64,000 nt of DNA from Flaviflexus ciconiae (GCF_003971195.1 NZ_CP034593.1:744001-808000); one strand, 5' to 3'; positions 17,183 through 26,962 are shown, counted from the stretch's first letter. Numbers and translations: made by a program. Notes: generated by a model not told the origin, from the letters alone.

Positions 17183-17446
17183 ATGAACCTCAGCGGCTGG
17201 GAAATTATCATCATCCTACTCGTCCTCATCCTTGTCTTCGGTGCTGCAAAGCTTCCGACGATCGCATCGTCGGTCGGCAAGTCGATGAAGGTCTTCAAGA
17301 AGGAAGTGACGGAGCTTCGCGACGACACCGATCCGAATACCCCGCCCAAGCAGGCGGACCAGTCCGGATCGAATGTTCCGCAGTCGAGCTACGACGCAAC
17401 CTCTCCCCAGGTCGGGGATAAGGGACAAGACCAGACCAAGCAGTGA
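17183..17446 (+). CDS. tatA: Sec-independent translocase subunit TatA
   Basis: 87 residues: membrane helix at about residues 7-21, the conserved hinge FGAAKLP, then an amphipathic helix (SVGKSMKVFKKEVTELRDD) and an acidic/Gln-rich tail. TatA forms the pore for folded proteins exported by the twin-arginine route. It precedes tatC, overlapping by 4 bases (GTGA). TatB is not present here. Confidence 0.96.
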   Translation: MNLSGWEIIIILLVLILVFGAAKLPTIASSVGKSMKVFKKEVTELRDDTDPNTPPKQADQSGSNVPQSSYDATSPQVGDKGQDQTKQ

Positions 17447-18267
17447 CTGAACGGATCACGAAACGCCGTGATCCGGAGGGACGCATGCCTCTCGCAGAGC
17501 ATCTGCGAGAGCTCCGGAACCGGCTAATTTATGCCCTTATTGGCATTGCACTCGCCTCTGTTGTCGGGTGGTTCCTCTACGATCCGCTTGCGGCGATCAT
17601 GGTGGAGCCCCTCGACGGGATCAACGAACGGGGCGGTCATGCCGAGCTGAACTTCGGTTCCGTCGGCGTCGGCTTCGAACTGCATTTGAAGATGGCGGCC
17701 TTTATCGGCCTCTTCATCTCTTCCCCGTGGTGGATCCTTCAGGGCTGGCTCTTTATCGCCCCTGCACTGAAGCGCAAAGAGAAAATCATGGCGCTGAGCT
17801 TTACGGGCGTCGCTGCTCTTCTCTTCCTGACCGGCGGATTGCTTGGCTGGATGATCCTGCCGAGAGCTGTCGTGATTCTCACGGGCTTCGCGCCCGAGTT
17901 CGCGGTGAACCTGCTGGACGCGAGAATCTACTACCGGTTCTTTATGCAGATCATCGCCGCTTTCGGCGTCAGCTTCCTGCTGCCCGTGGTCATGGTTGGC
18001 GTGAACTTCCTTGGTCTTATCAAGGGCACGAGCTACCTGAAGGGGTGGCGGTGGGCTGTCATTGGATGTGCGGTCTTCTCCGCACTCGTTAACCCGCTCC
18101 CTGACGCATGGTCGATGCTTACCATTCTGCTTCCCATGCTTTTCTTCTACTTCATCGCTACCGGCCTGTGTATCCTTCACGATAGACGCAAGGCTAAAAG
18201 GCGGTCCGCCGAACTCGGCGAGCTCCTGGGAGATGAGAGCGAAGGACAGGATTGGATTCAACCCTAG
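17443..18267 (+). CDS. tatC: Twin-arginine translocase subunit TatC
   Basis: 274-residue integral membrane protein with six predicted helices, the receptor for twin-arginine signal peptides. The N-terminal cytoplasmic motif MPLAEHLRELRNRL (residues about 9-22) is the family signature. It begins at a GTG overlapping tatA and its 3' end overlaps the next gene by 16 bases. Confidence 0.97.
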   Translation: MTERITKRRDPEGRMPLAEHLRELRNRLIYALIGIALASVVGWFLYDPLAAIMVEPLDGINERGGHAELNFGSVGVGFELHLKMAAFIGLFISSPWWILQGWLFIAPALKRKEKIMALSFTGVAALLFLTGGLLGWMILPRAVVILTGFAPEFAVNLLDARIYYRFFMQIIAAFGVSFLLPVVMVGVNFLGLIKGTSYLKGWRWAVIGCAVFSALVNPLPDAWSMLTILLPMLFFYFIATGLCILHDRRKAKRRSAELGELLGDESEGQDWIQP

Positions 18268-19154
18268 GTCTGGTTATTAGTCCCACGGCTGGAAACGGCC
18301 GTGGGACTTCCGTTGGGAAGATCGTTCGTGACCGGCTATTTGACGCCGGTCATCGTGTTATCCCGCTGGGCGCTCCAACAGTCACAGAAACCCACGAAAT
18401 TATTTCTTCCGCTGTATCCAGCGGTCAGATCGACGGCATCGTCACCATGGGAGGTGACGGAACCGTTCACCTTGCCGTCCAACATCTCGTCGGCACCGAC
18501 CTGTTCCTCGGACACGTGCCGTTTGGTACCGGTAATGACATTGCCCGCGACCTTGGCCTCACCACCCGGTGGGAGACCGGTCTCGACATACTTGTGGACG
18601 CGCTCGAAAGTCGTGAGCCCTCTGTTATTGATGCCCTCGAGATCACCGGATCCCACGGCACTTCCTACGGTCTTGCCGTCGTGTCCGCCGGTGTCGATGC
18701 CGTCGTCAACCAGGCTGCCAACACGTACACACGGCCCCACGGACACGCCCGGTACCTGCGAGCAATTGTCTCGGAACTGCCCAAGTACAGTGCCCGCACC
18801 TACCGGATTGAAACAGACGGCAAAGTGGCGGCCGGAGAAGCGATCCTCGTCGCGATTGCCAACCTCACCTCGATCGGAGGCGGCCTCGCCATCTCACCCC
18901 GGTCCGTCTTCGATGACGGGATGCTCGACCTTATCGTGGCGAAGAAGCTCAGCCTTTCCGAGGTTGGCAGGATCTTCCCGAAACTCTACAAGGGCAAGCA
19001 TCTTGAGGAAAACGTCGTTCATACGAAGCGAGTTTCCGAGGCGACTCTGTCCACTCTTGGCGAGGGCATTACCGCCATGGTTGACGGCGAAGAGATCGGG
19101 CCACTTCCGGTTACTGTGCGAGTACGTCCACGCGCATTGAGGTTCCTCCGCTAG
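18252..19154 (+). CDS. Diacylglycerol/lipid kinase family protein
   Basis: 300-residue soluble lipid kinase of the DAGK catalytic family. GGDGTVHLAVQHL (about residues 67-79) holds the nucleotide-binding GGDGT, and VPFGTGNDIARDLGL (about 90-104) the second glycine-rich loop. It probably phosphorylates diacylglycerol or a related lipid at the membrane. The start is an unusual TTG inside tatC, with AAGGA five bases upstream; the first conserved residues (LGLVISPTAGNGRG) begin only five codons later, so there is little room for another start. Confidence 0.88.
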   Translation: MDSTLGLVISPTAGNGRGTSVGKIVRDRLFDAGHRVIPLGAPTVTETHEIISSAVSSGQIDGIVTMGGDGTVHLAVQHLVGTDLFLGHVPFGTGNDIARDLGLTTRWETGLDILVDALESREPSVIDALEITGSHGTSYGLAVVSAGVDAVVNQAANTYTRPHGHARYLRAIVSELPKYSARTYRIETDGKVAAGEAILVAIANLTSIGGGLAISPRSVFDDGMLDLIVAKKLSLSEVGRIFPKLYKGKHLEENVVHTKRVSEATLSTLGEGITAMVDGEEIGPLPVTVRVRPRALRFLR

Positions 19155-19157
19155 CCT
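19152..19157 (+). promoter_or_regulatory. -10 element of helY (leaderless)
   Basis: TAGCCT ends 6 bases before the helY GTG; its first three bases are the stop codon of the preceding kinase gene. Confidence 0.5.
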
Positions 19158-19163
19158 AGCCAC

Positions 19164-21779
19164 GTGGGCATCTACCTCGACAACTATCGTGACGCTGCAT
19201 TAGCTTCCGGAATCGAACTCGACGATTTCCAGATCGATGCGGCAAAAGCACTCGAGGAGGGCCACGACGTTCTCCTCTGCGCACCCACGGGTGCAGGCAA
19301 GACAATGGTGGCGCTTTTCGCGGTTGAACTGGCTTTTGCTTCCTCCACCACCTGCATATACACGACGCCCGTCAAGGCGCTTTCGAACCAAAAGTACCGG
19401 GAGCTAGCTTCCCGCTACGGCAGCGAATACGTGGGCCTCATGACCGGTGACGTCACGATCAACAGGAACGCCGACATTGTTGTCATGACAACCGAGGTGC
19501 TCCGCAATCTGCTGTATGCGGGGGAGGACATGACGAAGCTCGGCTACGTCATTCTCGACGAAGTCCACTACCTGGCTGACCCTGAGCGCGGGCCTACCTG
19601 GGAAGAGGTTATCCTCGAACTCGACCGCTCCGTCCGCATCGTCTCCCTCTCAGCGACCGTCGCAAACGCCGACGAGTTTCATGCCTGGCTGGAATCGGTA
19701 CGCGGCAACACCACCCTGGTCCAAACATCTCACCGGCCCGTACCGCTCCTCCAGCAGGTTGTCGTCGGGAGGAAGCTCCACGACCTGTACGAAGGTGGCC
19801 CCTCCGCCACCCTCGGTGCCGGTAGAAACCCGAACTCGGGCGCTTTGCGCGCCATGGATCGGGCTAAGCTTCCCGAGCGCCTCGGACCGGGCCAGCGGCA
19901 ACGCCTCCTGAGGCTCATGGACGATCGGGAACTCCTTCCCGCCATCGAGTTCATTTTCTCCCGCAAGGGCTGCGACAACGCCGTCCAGGACCTTGTCCGG
20001 GATGGCGTTGCGCTCACGAACAGGCACGAACGGAAACTCATTCACCAGGCCCTCGACCCGATCCGCGAAGAACTGTCCGAGGAGGACAAGGCCGTTCTGC
20101 GATTCCGGTCCTTTGAACGGGCCCTTGCCAACGGCTACGCCGCACACCACGCCGGCGTCTACCCGCCCTTCAAAGAACTCATTGAGAAGCTCATGCAGCG
20201 CGGCCTCATCAAGATCGTCTATGCCACGGGCACTCTTGCGCTTGGGATTAATATGCCGGTGCGGACAACCGTTGTTGAACAGCTGACGAAGTACAACGGT
20301 ACGGAGTTCACCGACCTCACCGGTATTGAATACACCCAGCTGATTGGCAGGGCGGGCCGCCGCGGCAAGGACGACATCGGCCACACCCTCGTCTACGCCA
20401 CCGCGGACATGGACCCCGATGTTCTGCTGTCACTTGGTGCGGGCGAACTTGAGCCTCTCATGTCGGCGTTCTTCCCGTCTTACAACACGGTTGTTAATGT
20501 TCTGTCCGAACACGACTATCAGAGTGCACGCGCGCTCCTGGCTCGTTCGTTCGCGCAGTTTCAGCGGAACCGCGAAGTCGCGAAACTTGAGGTGACCCGC
20601 GAGCGCGTCCGCCAAGCTCTGGACAAGGAGACCGCGGCACTCGAGGGGCTTTGCGAGCACGGGGACGTGGCCGAATATGCGCAGATCCGGTCCCGTGCTG
20701 GCCGAGCGTCGTCCGCCGCCCGTAAGAAAGCCAAGAAGGCCTACCGCCAGCGCGTCGCCGACTCCTTCGAGTGGGCCTACGGCGGTGAAGTTGTTGCCTA
20801 CGCTTACGGCACGTCCCTCGAGTACGCATACGTCACCCAGGTTGATGGCGACAGGCTCCGGGTGGCGACATGGATGGGGGACCTCGTGTGGCTTACCCCG
20901 GACGCCGTTCGATCCGAGCTCCGTCACGTTGGTGACTGGGTGCTACCGGCGGGAATGAAGCTACGCGACCCGGAACACCGCGAGGTGCTTGGCGACCAGA
21001 TCGTTGACATGGTGGAGGAACGCGTCGAAGTGGGGCTCGACGATGATCTGCTCCGTTCCTGGGACAGGGGAGCGGTCCGGGAAATCCCGGAACTGCTCGA
21101 GCATCCCGTCCACTCGTGCCCCGACCGTGACGAACATATTGAGGCGGCCACCGCCTACCTCTCCCTATCGGCAAGGCTGGAACAGCTTGCGGAGGTCTCG
21201 GAGTCCTACGACGACTCGGTTGGTGCCGAGTTTGACGCGACCTGCGATCTGCTTGCCGTTCTTGGGGTGCTGAGAGGCGAGCGCGGCGCCTACGAGCTCG
21301 GTGCGGGGGCGCGGCCGCTCCGTTCCCTTCATTCCAACGCTGACCTGCTGATCTATGAATGCTTGAAGGATGAGCACTTCGCAGGACTCTCTCCCGCCAT
21401 GCTCGCCGGCATGCTCTCGCCCTTTGCCTTCAAGGACCGGCGCGGACGCTCCCGTCCACCGGCCGATCCACTCGCGTGGCGGGTGATTCGGCACAACCAC
21501 GATTTCCTCACGGAACTGGAAGAACGATTTGGCCTCGACCGCCAACCCGAGCCGACACCGCACCCAACGAGTGCCGTGGTTGCCTGGGCCGAGGGGGCGA
21601 CCCTTCAAACCTGCCTCAACATGAGCCAGTACCTTCCCGGTGACTTCATTAACGGTCTGCGCCGCACCACCGATCTGCTGACGCAGGTCATGCACGCCGC
21701 GGAGGGCACGCCGACAGCCGATACTGCCGCGGCCGCGAGGCGCCTGCTCGAACGTCCGGGAGTCACGCAGGCCATCTAA
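19164..21779 (+). CDS. helY: Ski2-like DEAD/H-box RNA helicase HelY
   Basis: 871-residue superfamily 2 helicase related to Ski2/Mtr4 and to mycobacterial HelY. Motifs in order: Walker A CAPTGAGKTMV (residues about 37-47), DEVH at about 132-135, SLSATVAN, then motif V YATGTLALGINMP and motif VI QLIGRAGRRGKDD near residue 394. The C-terminal DSHCT-type domain is present. It probably acts in RNA unwinding or decay. It is last in the pafBC-tat cluster, an order widely conserved in actinobacteria. Start GTG with a leaderless -10. Confidence 0.95.
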   Translation: MGIYLDNYRDAALASGIELDDFQIDAAKALEEGHDVLLCAPTGAGKTMVALFAVELAFASSTTCIYTTPVKALSNQKYRELASRYGSEYVGLMTGDVTINRNADIVVMTTEVLRNLLYAGEDMTKLGYVILDEVHYLADPERGPTWEEVILELDRSVRIVSLSATVANADEFHAWLESVRGNTTLVQTSHRPVPLLQQVVVGRKLHDLYEGGPSATLGAGRNPNSGALRAMDRAKLPERLGPGQRQRLLRLMDDRELLPAIEFIFSRKGCDNAVQDLVRDGVALTNRHERKLIHQALDPIREELSEEDKAVLRFRSFERALANGYAAHHAGVYPPFKELIEKLMQRGLIKIVYATGTLALGINMPVRTTVVEQLTKYNGTEFTDLTGIEYTQLIGRAGRRGKDDIGHTLVYATADMDPDVLLSLGAGELEPLMSAFFPSYNTVVNVLSEHDYQSARALLARSFAQFQRNREVAKLEVTRERVRQALDKETAALEGLCEHGDVAEYAQIRSRAGRASSAARKKAKKAYRQRVADSFEWAYGGEVVAYAYGTSLEYAYVTQVDGDRLRVATWMGDLVWLTPDAVRSELRHVGDWVLPAGMKLRDPEHREVLGDQIVDMVEERVEVGLDDDLLRSWDRGAVREIPELLEHPVHSCPDRDEHIEAATAYLSLSARLEQLAEVSESYDDSVGAEFDATCDLLAVLGVLRGERGAYELGAGARPLRSLHSNADLLIYECLKDEHFAGLSPAMLAGMLSPFAFKDRRGRSRPPADPLAWRVIRHNHDFLTELEERFGLDRQPEPTPHPTSAVVAWAEGATLQTCLNMSQYLPGDFINGLRRTTDLLTQVMHAAEGTPTADTAAAARRLLERPGVTQAI

Positions 21780-22242
21780 GTACCCCGCAAAAGCACGCGG
21801 GACCACCGGGCCTAGCGGGCTCGATCAGGGTCTTCTACTGGGGTTCCCATGCGCCGATGCGGCGGCGGTTCTGGCACCTTCGCTCACGTATTGGTGGGCA
21901 TGCCGGAAGAAATCCGGATGTTCGGTTCATTTTCTTGGGCGGCACCCAAGTTATATGTTCCAAGCCACGCGGTGTTCTTCTCTCGCGCGTCGGCTTCGAC
22001 AGGTTATGCGCAGGCGCGCATTGAAGCCCACCAAGCTTGAAGAAAGCCGGGTAAAGCACGAACGTTCTCATGTCACTTACCGTGCGGTATAGCGACGTTA
22101 TCGGGTTGTTGAACACTTTTCGTTGAGACAAGACATCGAACAGGTATCATCTGTTGGCCGTCCGTTCATGAGATCTTGGCAGTCTGGTTGGGCTCGGCTT
22201 CTAGCGTTGAAACGCAATTACTCTTCTGCAGAAAGCAAAGGT
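21780..22242 (+). other. Intergenic region between helY and the phosphoesterase gene
   Basis: About 460 bases. A weak hairpin (CCCGC 21784-21788 with GCGGG 21797-21801) may end helY transcription; the phosphoesterase promoter is at 22123-22150. I see no gene or RNA in the middle. Confidence 0.5.
22123..22150 (+). promoter_or_regulatory. Promoter of the phosphoesterase gene
   Basis: TTGAGA (22123-22128) and TATCAT (22145-22150) are spaced by 16 bases, giving a leader of about 85 bases. This is one of the few conventional -35/-10 pairs in the window and supports the downstream ATG start. Confidence 0.55.
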
Positions 22243-24990
22243 ATGTCGAAGAAGAAGTTCGTGGCGTCCAGCGCCGCGGCGGCCCTCGCGGCCAGCATCA
22301 TTGCCCTGACCGGACCGGCAGCTGTCGGTGCCCCCGTCGACGCGAAGGACAGCCTGGATTCGCCGGCTCTCGTGTCGACGAATGAGTCTCCGACGGTTGT
22401 CGATGGAGCAACGGTTCCCCTGGAAGCCCGCGACGGCTTCCGGGTCCTCCCGTACCTCCAGCGCCCCGCCTCGGACGAGATGACCATCAACTGGTTCTCG
22501 GAGACCGGCGGCACGTCGACCATCACCGTTAAGGGCCCGGGCCTTCCCGAGGCCGGACTGACACTCGATGTCGAGGGCATTCAGAACCCCGTCAACAGCT
22601 ACCAGGCTGGCGAGCTCAATCAGGGCGACCTGTCCCGCTCCACCGTTGGCGGCACCAACAAGAAGGGTGTTCTCCCGCAGGGCAGCTGGATTCGTGCGGA
22701 CAACCCGTACAAGCACTCCGCTCACATTGAGGGACTCTCCCCGGACAGCACGTACACGTACTCGGTGAATGAGGACGGCTACGTGCACGAGGCATCGTTC
22801 GATACCTTCCCGGTGTACGGCTCCGACCTGACCGAACCGATCCACATTATTGCGTACTCCGATACGGAGACGGACCAGATTGGTCGCGTCACCTACCGCG
22901 AATGGGTTGAGACCCGCACCCTCGCAGAGGGCTCCGAGGACCGCCCCGAGCAGAACTCCGCATGGGATGCGAAGTACGGTTCCGCAACCCGCGACGGCAA
23001 CTGGGCAGTAAACTACCCGGTGACCGAGGATGAGGCGCAGCGCTTTAACAACGAGATCATTGCGCAGCAGGATCCCGATCTTCTTCTCATTGCAGGCGAC
23101 CTCACGGAGCGTTCCTCCTGGCAGACTCACTGGGACGAGTGGTTCCGCTACTTCGCGGGTGACCAGGGTCAGCTCCTCGAGTCCGTTCCCTCCGTTACCT
23201 CGCTCGGTAATCACGAGGTTTACGGCTACTGTGCAAGTGCCGACGACTGCACGCCTGTCATGAGGGCGCGTGCCGCCTACAACCAGGCAATCGACACGCA
23301 CGGCTCCTCAAACGAGCACTCGCTCGACGCCTACCACCGTGTCGACTACGGCCCGGTCACCGTTATCTCACTCGACTCGACGAACGGCACCGACCAGAAC
23401 CCGAACGACGAGACCCGTCCGCCCCTGATGTCCGGTGACGACTCGGATATCACCCCCGAGCAGTACGGCACCGACACGCAGAATGCGTTCACCCGCGACC
23501 AGTACGAGCGGGACTTCCCGCTGGCGGTCGATGAAGGCTGGTTCCCCGGCGTGAACCGCGAGGACCCGGTCGATCAGCCAAACTTCATGCCCGGTTCCGA
23601 GCAGTACGTTTGGCTCGAGGGCCAGCTGCAGGAGGCTCGCGCCAAGGGTCAGACCATCATCGTTCAGTACCACCACGTTGCCTACTCGAACGGCACCCAT
23701 GGCACGACCATGAACCACGAGCAGGCCACCGATGCTCAGCCCGGTACCCCGATGAGGCACCTCCAGCCCATCTTCGAAGAGTACGACGTTGCCGCCGTGA
23801 TCTCCGGTCATGACGAAATGTTCCAGTCCTCCTACGTTGATCTCGACGAGGATGGCGTTGGCGTCTACCACTGGGACGTCGGTGTTGCTTCCGACGGTCT
23901 GCGTGGCGATAAGCTCATTGCCGACCCCGAAGGTGGCGAGGAGCGTGTTCCGCTGAACTTCAACACGTCCTCCACCTGGATGGCTCAAGTTGATGAGCCG
24001 GAACTGTGGGAAACCAACGAGGCGGGCGTTAAGAAGCTGGTCTCCGGTGGTAAGCACTACGGTCACCTCGACATGGTCATCGAGCCCTACACCGGCACCC
24101 CGCTCGACTCGGGCGAGACCCCGGCAGCAGAACTCATCATGACCCCGATCGCGCTCTTCCCGATTCTCGACGACAACCTGGACCTCACAACCGTTGAGCG
24201 TCGCGAAATGCTGTCCGGTCAGCAGTCTGTCTACCTTGACGCCGACGGCGTTCCCATGGAGGGTGAGCCCACCGAGGCTCCCGTCGAGCCGGATCCGCTT
24301 CCGGAAGGTAACGCCTTCGCTCTCGTCAACGACTGGGAGTCCACCACCCACGACGTAGCATTCGCCTACGGACGCATCGGCGACGAAGTTATCGTCGGCG
24401 ACTGGGACGGTAACGGAACCGACACCCTCGGTGTTCGCCGCGGCCACACCTTCTACCTCAACAACACCCTCGAGGGAGGCATCGCCGACGTCGAGTTCAA
24501 GTACGGCCGCGAAGGTGACGAGGTTCTCGTCGGCGACTGGGACGGCAACGGAACCGACACCCTCGGCCTTCGCCGCAGCCACACCTTCTACCTGCACAAC
24601 ACCCTTGAAGGCGGCAACGCCGAGGTCGAATTCAAGTACGGCCGTGACGCCGATGAGATTCTCATTGGCGACTGGGATGGCGACGGGTCCGACACGATCG
24701 CTGTTCGCCGCGGGATCACGTTCTTCCCGAACAACGCCCTCCAGGGCGGCGACGCGGAGACCGAGTACCGCTACGGACGCGACGGTGACGAAGCCTTTGG
24801 CGGCGACTTCGACGGCGACGGAACCGACTCCGTCTCGCTGCGCCGCGGCAATGTCTTCTACCTCAACAACGCCCTTCATGGCGGCCCCGCCGAGACCAGC
24901 ATTGCCTACGGCAAGGCCGATGACGTTCTGTTCATCGGTGACTGGGACGGCGACGGCACCGACACCCCCGGCGTGAACCGCCCGAACTAA
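22243..24990 (+). CDS. Secreted metallophosphoesterase with C-terminal acidic repeats
   Basis: 915 residues with a signal peptide (MSKKKFVASSAAAALAAS, likely cleavage after AVGA). A purple-acid-phosphatase-like N-terminal domain (about residues 55-195) precedes a calcineurin-type catalytic domain with its metal ligands in order: Asp in YSDTETD near 207, IAGDL near 286, LGNHE near 324, QYHH near 478 and SGHDE near 520. The C-terminus (about 705-915) is five copies of a roughly 42-residue repeat with core YGRxGDExxVGDWDGNGTDT. It is expected outside the cell, acting on a phosphoester or nucleotide. The ATG at 22243 is chosen because the promoter lies upstream of it, although the frame is open 40 codons further. 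Confidence 0.88.
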   Translation: MSKKKFVASSAAAALAASIIALTGPAAVGAPVDAKDSLDSPALVSTNESPTVVDGATVPLEARDGFRVLPYLQRPASDEMTINWFSETGGTSTITVKGPGLPEAGLTLDVEGIQNPVNSYQAGELNQGDLSRSTVGGTNKKGVLPQGSWIRADNPYKHSAHIEGLSPDSTYTYSVNEDGYVHEASFDTFPVYGSDLTEPIHIIAYSDTETDQIGRVTYREWVETRTLAEGSEDRPEQNSAWDAKYGSATRDGNWAVNYPVTEDEAQRFNNEIIAQQDPDLLLIAGDLTERSSWQTHWDEWFRYFAGDQGQLLESVPSVTSLGNHEVYGYCASADDCTPVMRARAAYNQAIDTHGSSNEHSLDAYHRVDYGPVTVISLDSTNGTDQNPNDETRPPLMSGDDSDITPEQYGTDTQNAFTRDQYERDFPLAVDEGWFPGVNREDPVDQPNFMPGSEQYVWLEGQLQEARAKGQTIIVQYHHVAYSNGTHGTTMNHEQATDAQPGTPMRHLQPIFEEYDVAAVISGHDEMFQSSYVDLDEDGVGVYHWDVGVASDGLRGDKLIADPEGGEERVPLNFNTSSTWMAQVDEPELWETNEAGVKKLVSGGKHYGHLDMVIEPYTGTPLDSGETPAAELIMTPIALFPILDDNLDLTTVERREMLSGQQSVYLDADGVPMEGEPTEAPVEPDPLPEGNAFALVNDWESTTHDVAFAYGRIGDEVIVGDWDGNGTDTLGVRRGHTFYLNNTLEGGIADVEFKYGREGDEVLVGDWDGNGTDTLGLRRSHTFYLHNTLEGGNAEVEFKYGRDADEILIGDWDGDGSDTIAVRRGITFFPNNALQGGDAETEYRYGRDGDEAFGGDFDGDGTDSVSLRRGNVFYLNNALHGGPAETSIAYGKADDVLFIGDWDGDGTDTPGVNRPN
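24358..24978 (+). repeat. Five tandem protein-coding repeats in the phosphoesterase
   Basis: About 126-base in-frame repeats encode the pattern FxYGRxGDExxxGDWDGxGTDTxxxRRGxTFYLNN followed by a short Gly-rich link. The Asp-rich DWDGNGTD loops resemble calcium-binding FG-GAP/VCBS-type blades. The fifth copy is cut short at the C-terminus. Confidence 0.8.
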
Positions 24991-25029
24991 AGCTGACCGA
25001 GTCCACAACCGGCCCACGTCAGCTAACGC

Positions 25030-25070
25030 CCTCCGGCCCCGTCCTAACCGACCGGGGCCGGAGGCCTTTT
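25030..25070 (+). terminator. Terminator of the phosphoesterase gene
   Basis: Perfect 12-bp GC-rich stem (arms 25030-25041 and 25053-25064) with an 11-base loop, followed by CCTTTT. Confidence 0.85.
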
Positions 25071-25462
25071 CCGGGGCACCCAACCGGTTCTACGCACAGT
25101 TCAGGAACAACTCCTCCGAAGTTTTGTGGTGGAATGACATCCGTGCACACAGATAAGGAGTTTTGCTCGTTCACATCGCGAATCGTCGACCTCTGAGCAC
25201 CGTGCTGATCGCCCTATCTTTCCCGCCAAAACCGATCGTTACCCGTGCTTTCACGACTCGCCGAAGAACGTCGGACACGCTGATCTTGGGGCGTGGTGAT
25301 GGGGAGTGTGACAAGATCTTCACAGCCTGGCTTGCACATCGGCACCATCCCTCTTACCGTAGATGTGACGCACGGTTTTCCGTGTATCCCGTCGCCTCTT
25401 CGGTAGAAAACGTTGGACACTAGTCCACCGGTCCGAGGGAGAGGCGGCGGGATTTTTTTCGG

Positions 25463-25468
25463 TAGTGT
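25463..25468 (+). promoter_or_regulatory. -10 element of lnt (leaderless)
   Basis: TAGTGT ends 6 bases before the GTG of lnt; the same six bases also contain AAGGA. Confidence 0.5.
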
Positions 25469-25474
25469 TAAGGA

Positions 25475-26962
25475 GTGCGTTCGCTCCTGCTTCTCCTCGT
25501 CGCCGCGCTCGGCGGTGGCCTCATGTGGGCTTCCTTTGATCCGATCGATGTTGCGGCCCTCGCTTTCCCCGCACTCGTCCTTCTCGCCCTGGCTGTCCGC
25601 GACAGAAGTATGCTGTTTGGCTTTCTTGCGGGAACCGTATGGGGCCTCGCCTTCTTCCTGCCGCTCGTGTCGTGGTCGTGGACCGCGGTCGGGGAGCCGC
25701 TACCCTGGGTTGCCCTCTCCATATCCCAGGCACTCTTTATCGGACTTACGGGTGGAATATGGGCGAGGGCCTCGACCATGCCGACAATCCCGGCAGCAAT
25801 TCTCGGAGCTTTCGCCTTTGCCGGCACTGAAGTCATCCGAACCAACTTCCCGTTCGGTGGTTTCCCGTGGGGAATGGTGGCCTTCTCCCAGGTGGGAACC
25901 CCGCTCCTGCGCACGGCGCCCTATATTGCTGCCGTCGGCGTCACCTTCCTGACCGTCGCACTCTCGCTCCTGCTCGCCTTGGGAGTTCGCTTCCTGTACG
26001 AGGGCCCTCGCGTCGAGGGCCTGATCCTGGTTCTCACCCCCGTACTTGCCGTGGCCCTGTGCGTATCCATTCCGCTCCCTGTGCGAGGCTCTGAGACGCT
26101 CCGAGTTGGCTGGGTACAGGGAGGCCCGGACGTGGGGGAACACGACTCTGGGAGGGCTTTGAACGTCACCTTGCGGCACGAAGAGGAGACGATGAGGTTA
26201 CTGGAATCGGAGCCCGAACTTGATCTCATACTCTGGCCCGAGTCAGCATCCGATCGGGACATTCGCACCACCCCGGAGGCTATGGAAATAGTTCAACGAG
26301 TCAGCGCAGCATCGGATGTTCCGCTTCTTCTTGGTACCCAGGAATACATTGATGATGGTCGCTACAACGACTATTCCCTCATCTTCGAAGGGAAGTTCGT
26401 CGACCACTACTCCAAGTCCCGGCCCGTGCCGTTTGGCGAATTCATTCCCATGAGGGACTTCTTCAGGAACTTTACGGACGCCGTTGACCAGGTCAGCACC
26501 GACATGCTTGCCGGCGAAGGGCCCGCGGTTCTCGATGTTCCGGTGGGGGAGCGGACGGTGGCTCTAGCAGTTCCCATTTGCTTTGAAATCGCGGTCGACC
26601 AGGTCGTGCAAGATGCCATTAATGGCGGCGGCACGGCACTCATTGTCCCCGTGAACTCCGCTTCGTTCGGTGACAGCGCCGAGTCGTTGCAGCAGATGGA
26701 GCAGACAATCTTCAGAGCGGTCGAACACTCCCGATCAGCCGTCCAGGTTTCCACCGTTGGCGTCTCCGGTGTTGTCATGCCAAACGGGACCCTGGTCGCC
26801 CAGTCGGACAAGCTGGAAGCCGCTTCCGGTGTCTACGGGATCCCGCTTCGGGACGAACTCACACCCGCAACCCGATATGGTCACATCTATAGGATTGTTG
26901 CCCTTATCGGTGCCCTCCTGTCGCTCGTATGGGCGATTGCTCGTCGGAAGGAACGTTCATGA
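25475..26962 (+). CDS. lnt: Apolipoprotein N-acyltransferase
   Basis: 495-residue membrane enzyme that adds the third acyl chain to lipoproteins. Several N-terminal membrane segments are followed by a nitrilase-like domain. Catalytic residues of the family are visible: Glu in LILWPESASDRD near residue 250, Lys in DHYSKSRPVPFGEFIP near 312-328, and Cys in VPICFEIAVDQ near 369. The substrates here include RibY-like, DctP and peptide-binding lipoproteins in this window. Overlaps ppm1 by 4 bases (ATGA). Confidence 0.93.
   Translation: MRSLLLLLVAALGGGLMWASFDPIDVAALAFPALVLLALAVRDRSMLFGFLAGTVWGLAFFLPLVSWSWTAVGEPLPWVALSISQALFIGLTGGIWARASTMPTIPAAILGAFAFAGTEVIRTNFPFGGFPWGMVAFSQVGTPLLRTAPYIAAVGVTFLTVALSLLLALGVRFLYEGPRVEGLILVLTPVLAVALCVSIPLPVRGSETLRVGWVQGGPDVGEHDSGRALNVTLRHEEETMRLLESEPELDLILWPESASDRDIRTTPEAMEIVQRVSAASDVPLLLGTQEYIDDGRYNDYSLIFEGKFVDHYSKSRPVPFGEFIPMRDFFRNFTDAVDQVSTDMLAGEGPAVLDVPVGERTVALAVPICFEIAVDQVVQDAINGGGTALIVPVNSASFGDSAESLQQMEQTIFRAVEHSRSAVQVSTVGVSGVVMPNGTLVAQSDKLEAASGVYGIPLRDELTPATRYGHIYRIVALIGALLSLVWAIARRKERS

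Larger units (their letters stand above)
24991..25474 (+). other. Intergenic region between phosphoesterase gene and lnt
   Basis: Holds the phosphoesterase terminator (25030-25064) and the lnt promoter. An 86-codon frame from TTG 25163 has unlikely composition and is not supported. Confidence 0.5.

Noticed and set aside
24358..24978. Tandem repeats as a CRISPR-like array
   Set aside because: The repeats are in frame, protein-coding and without unique spacers.
23368..25083. 571-codon open frame on the minus strand
   Set aside because: It is antisense to the phosphoesterase gene; GC-rich third positions of the real gene keep the opposite frame open, and its product is repetitive Val/Gly/Glu sequence without a family.
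25163..25423. 86-codon frame before lnt
   Set aside because: TTG start with AAGGAG only 2 bases away, Arg-rich product, and the region is mostly lnt upstream sequence.
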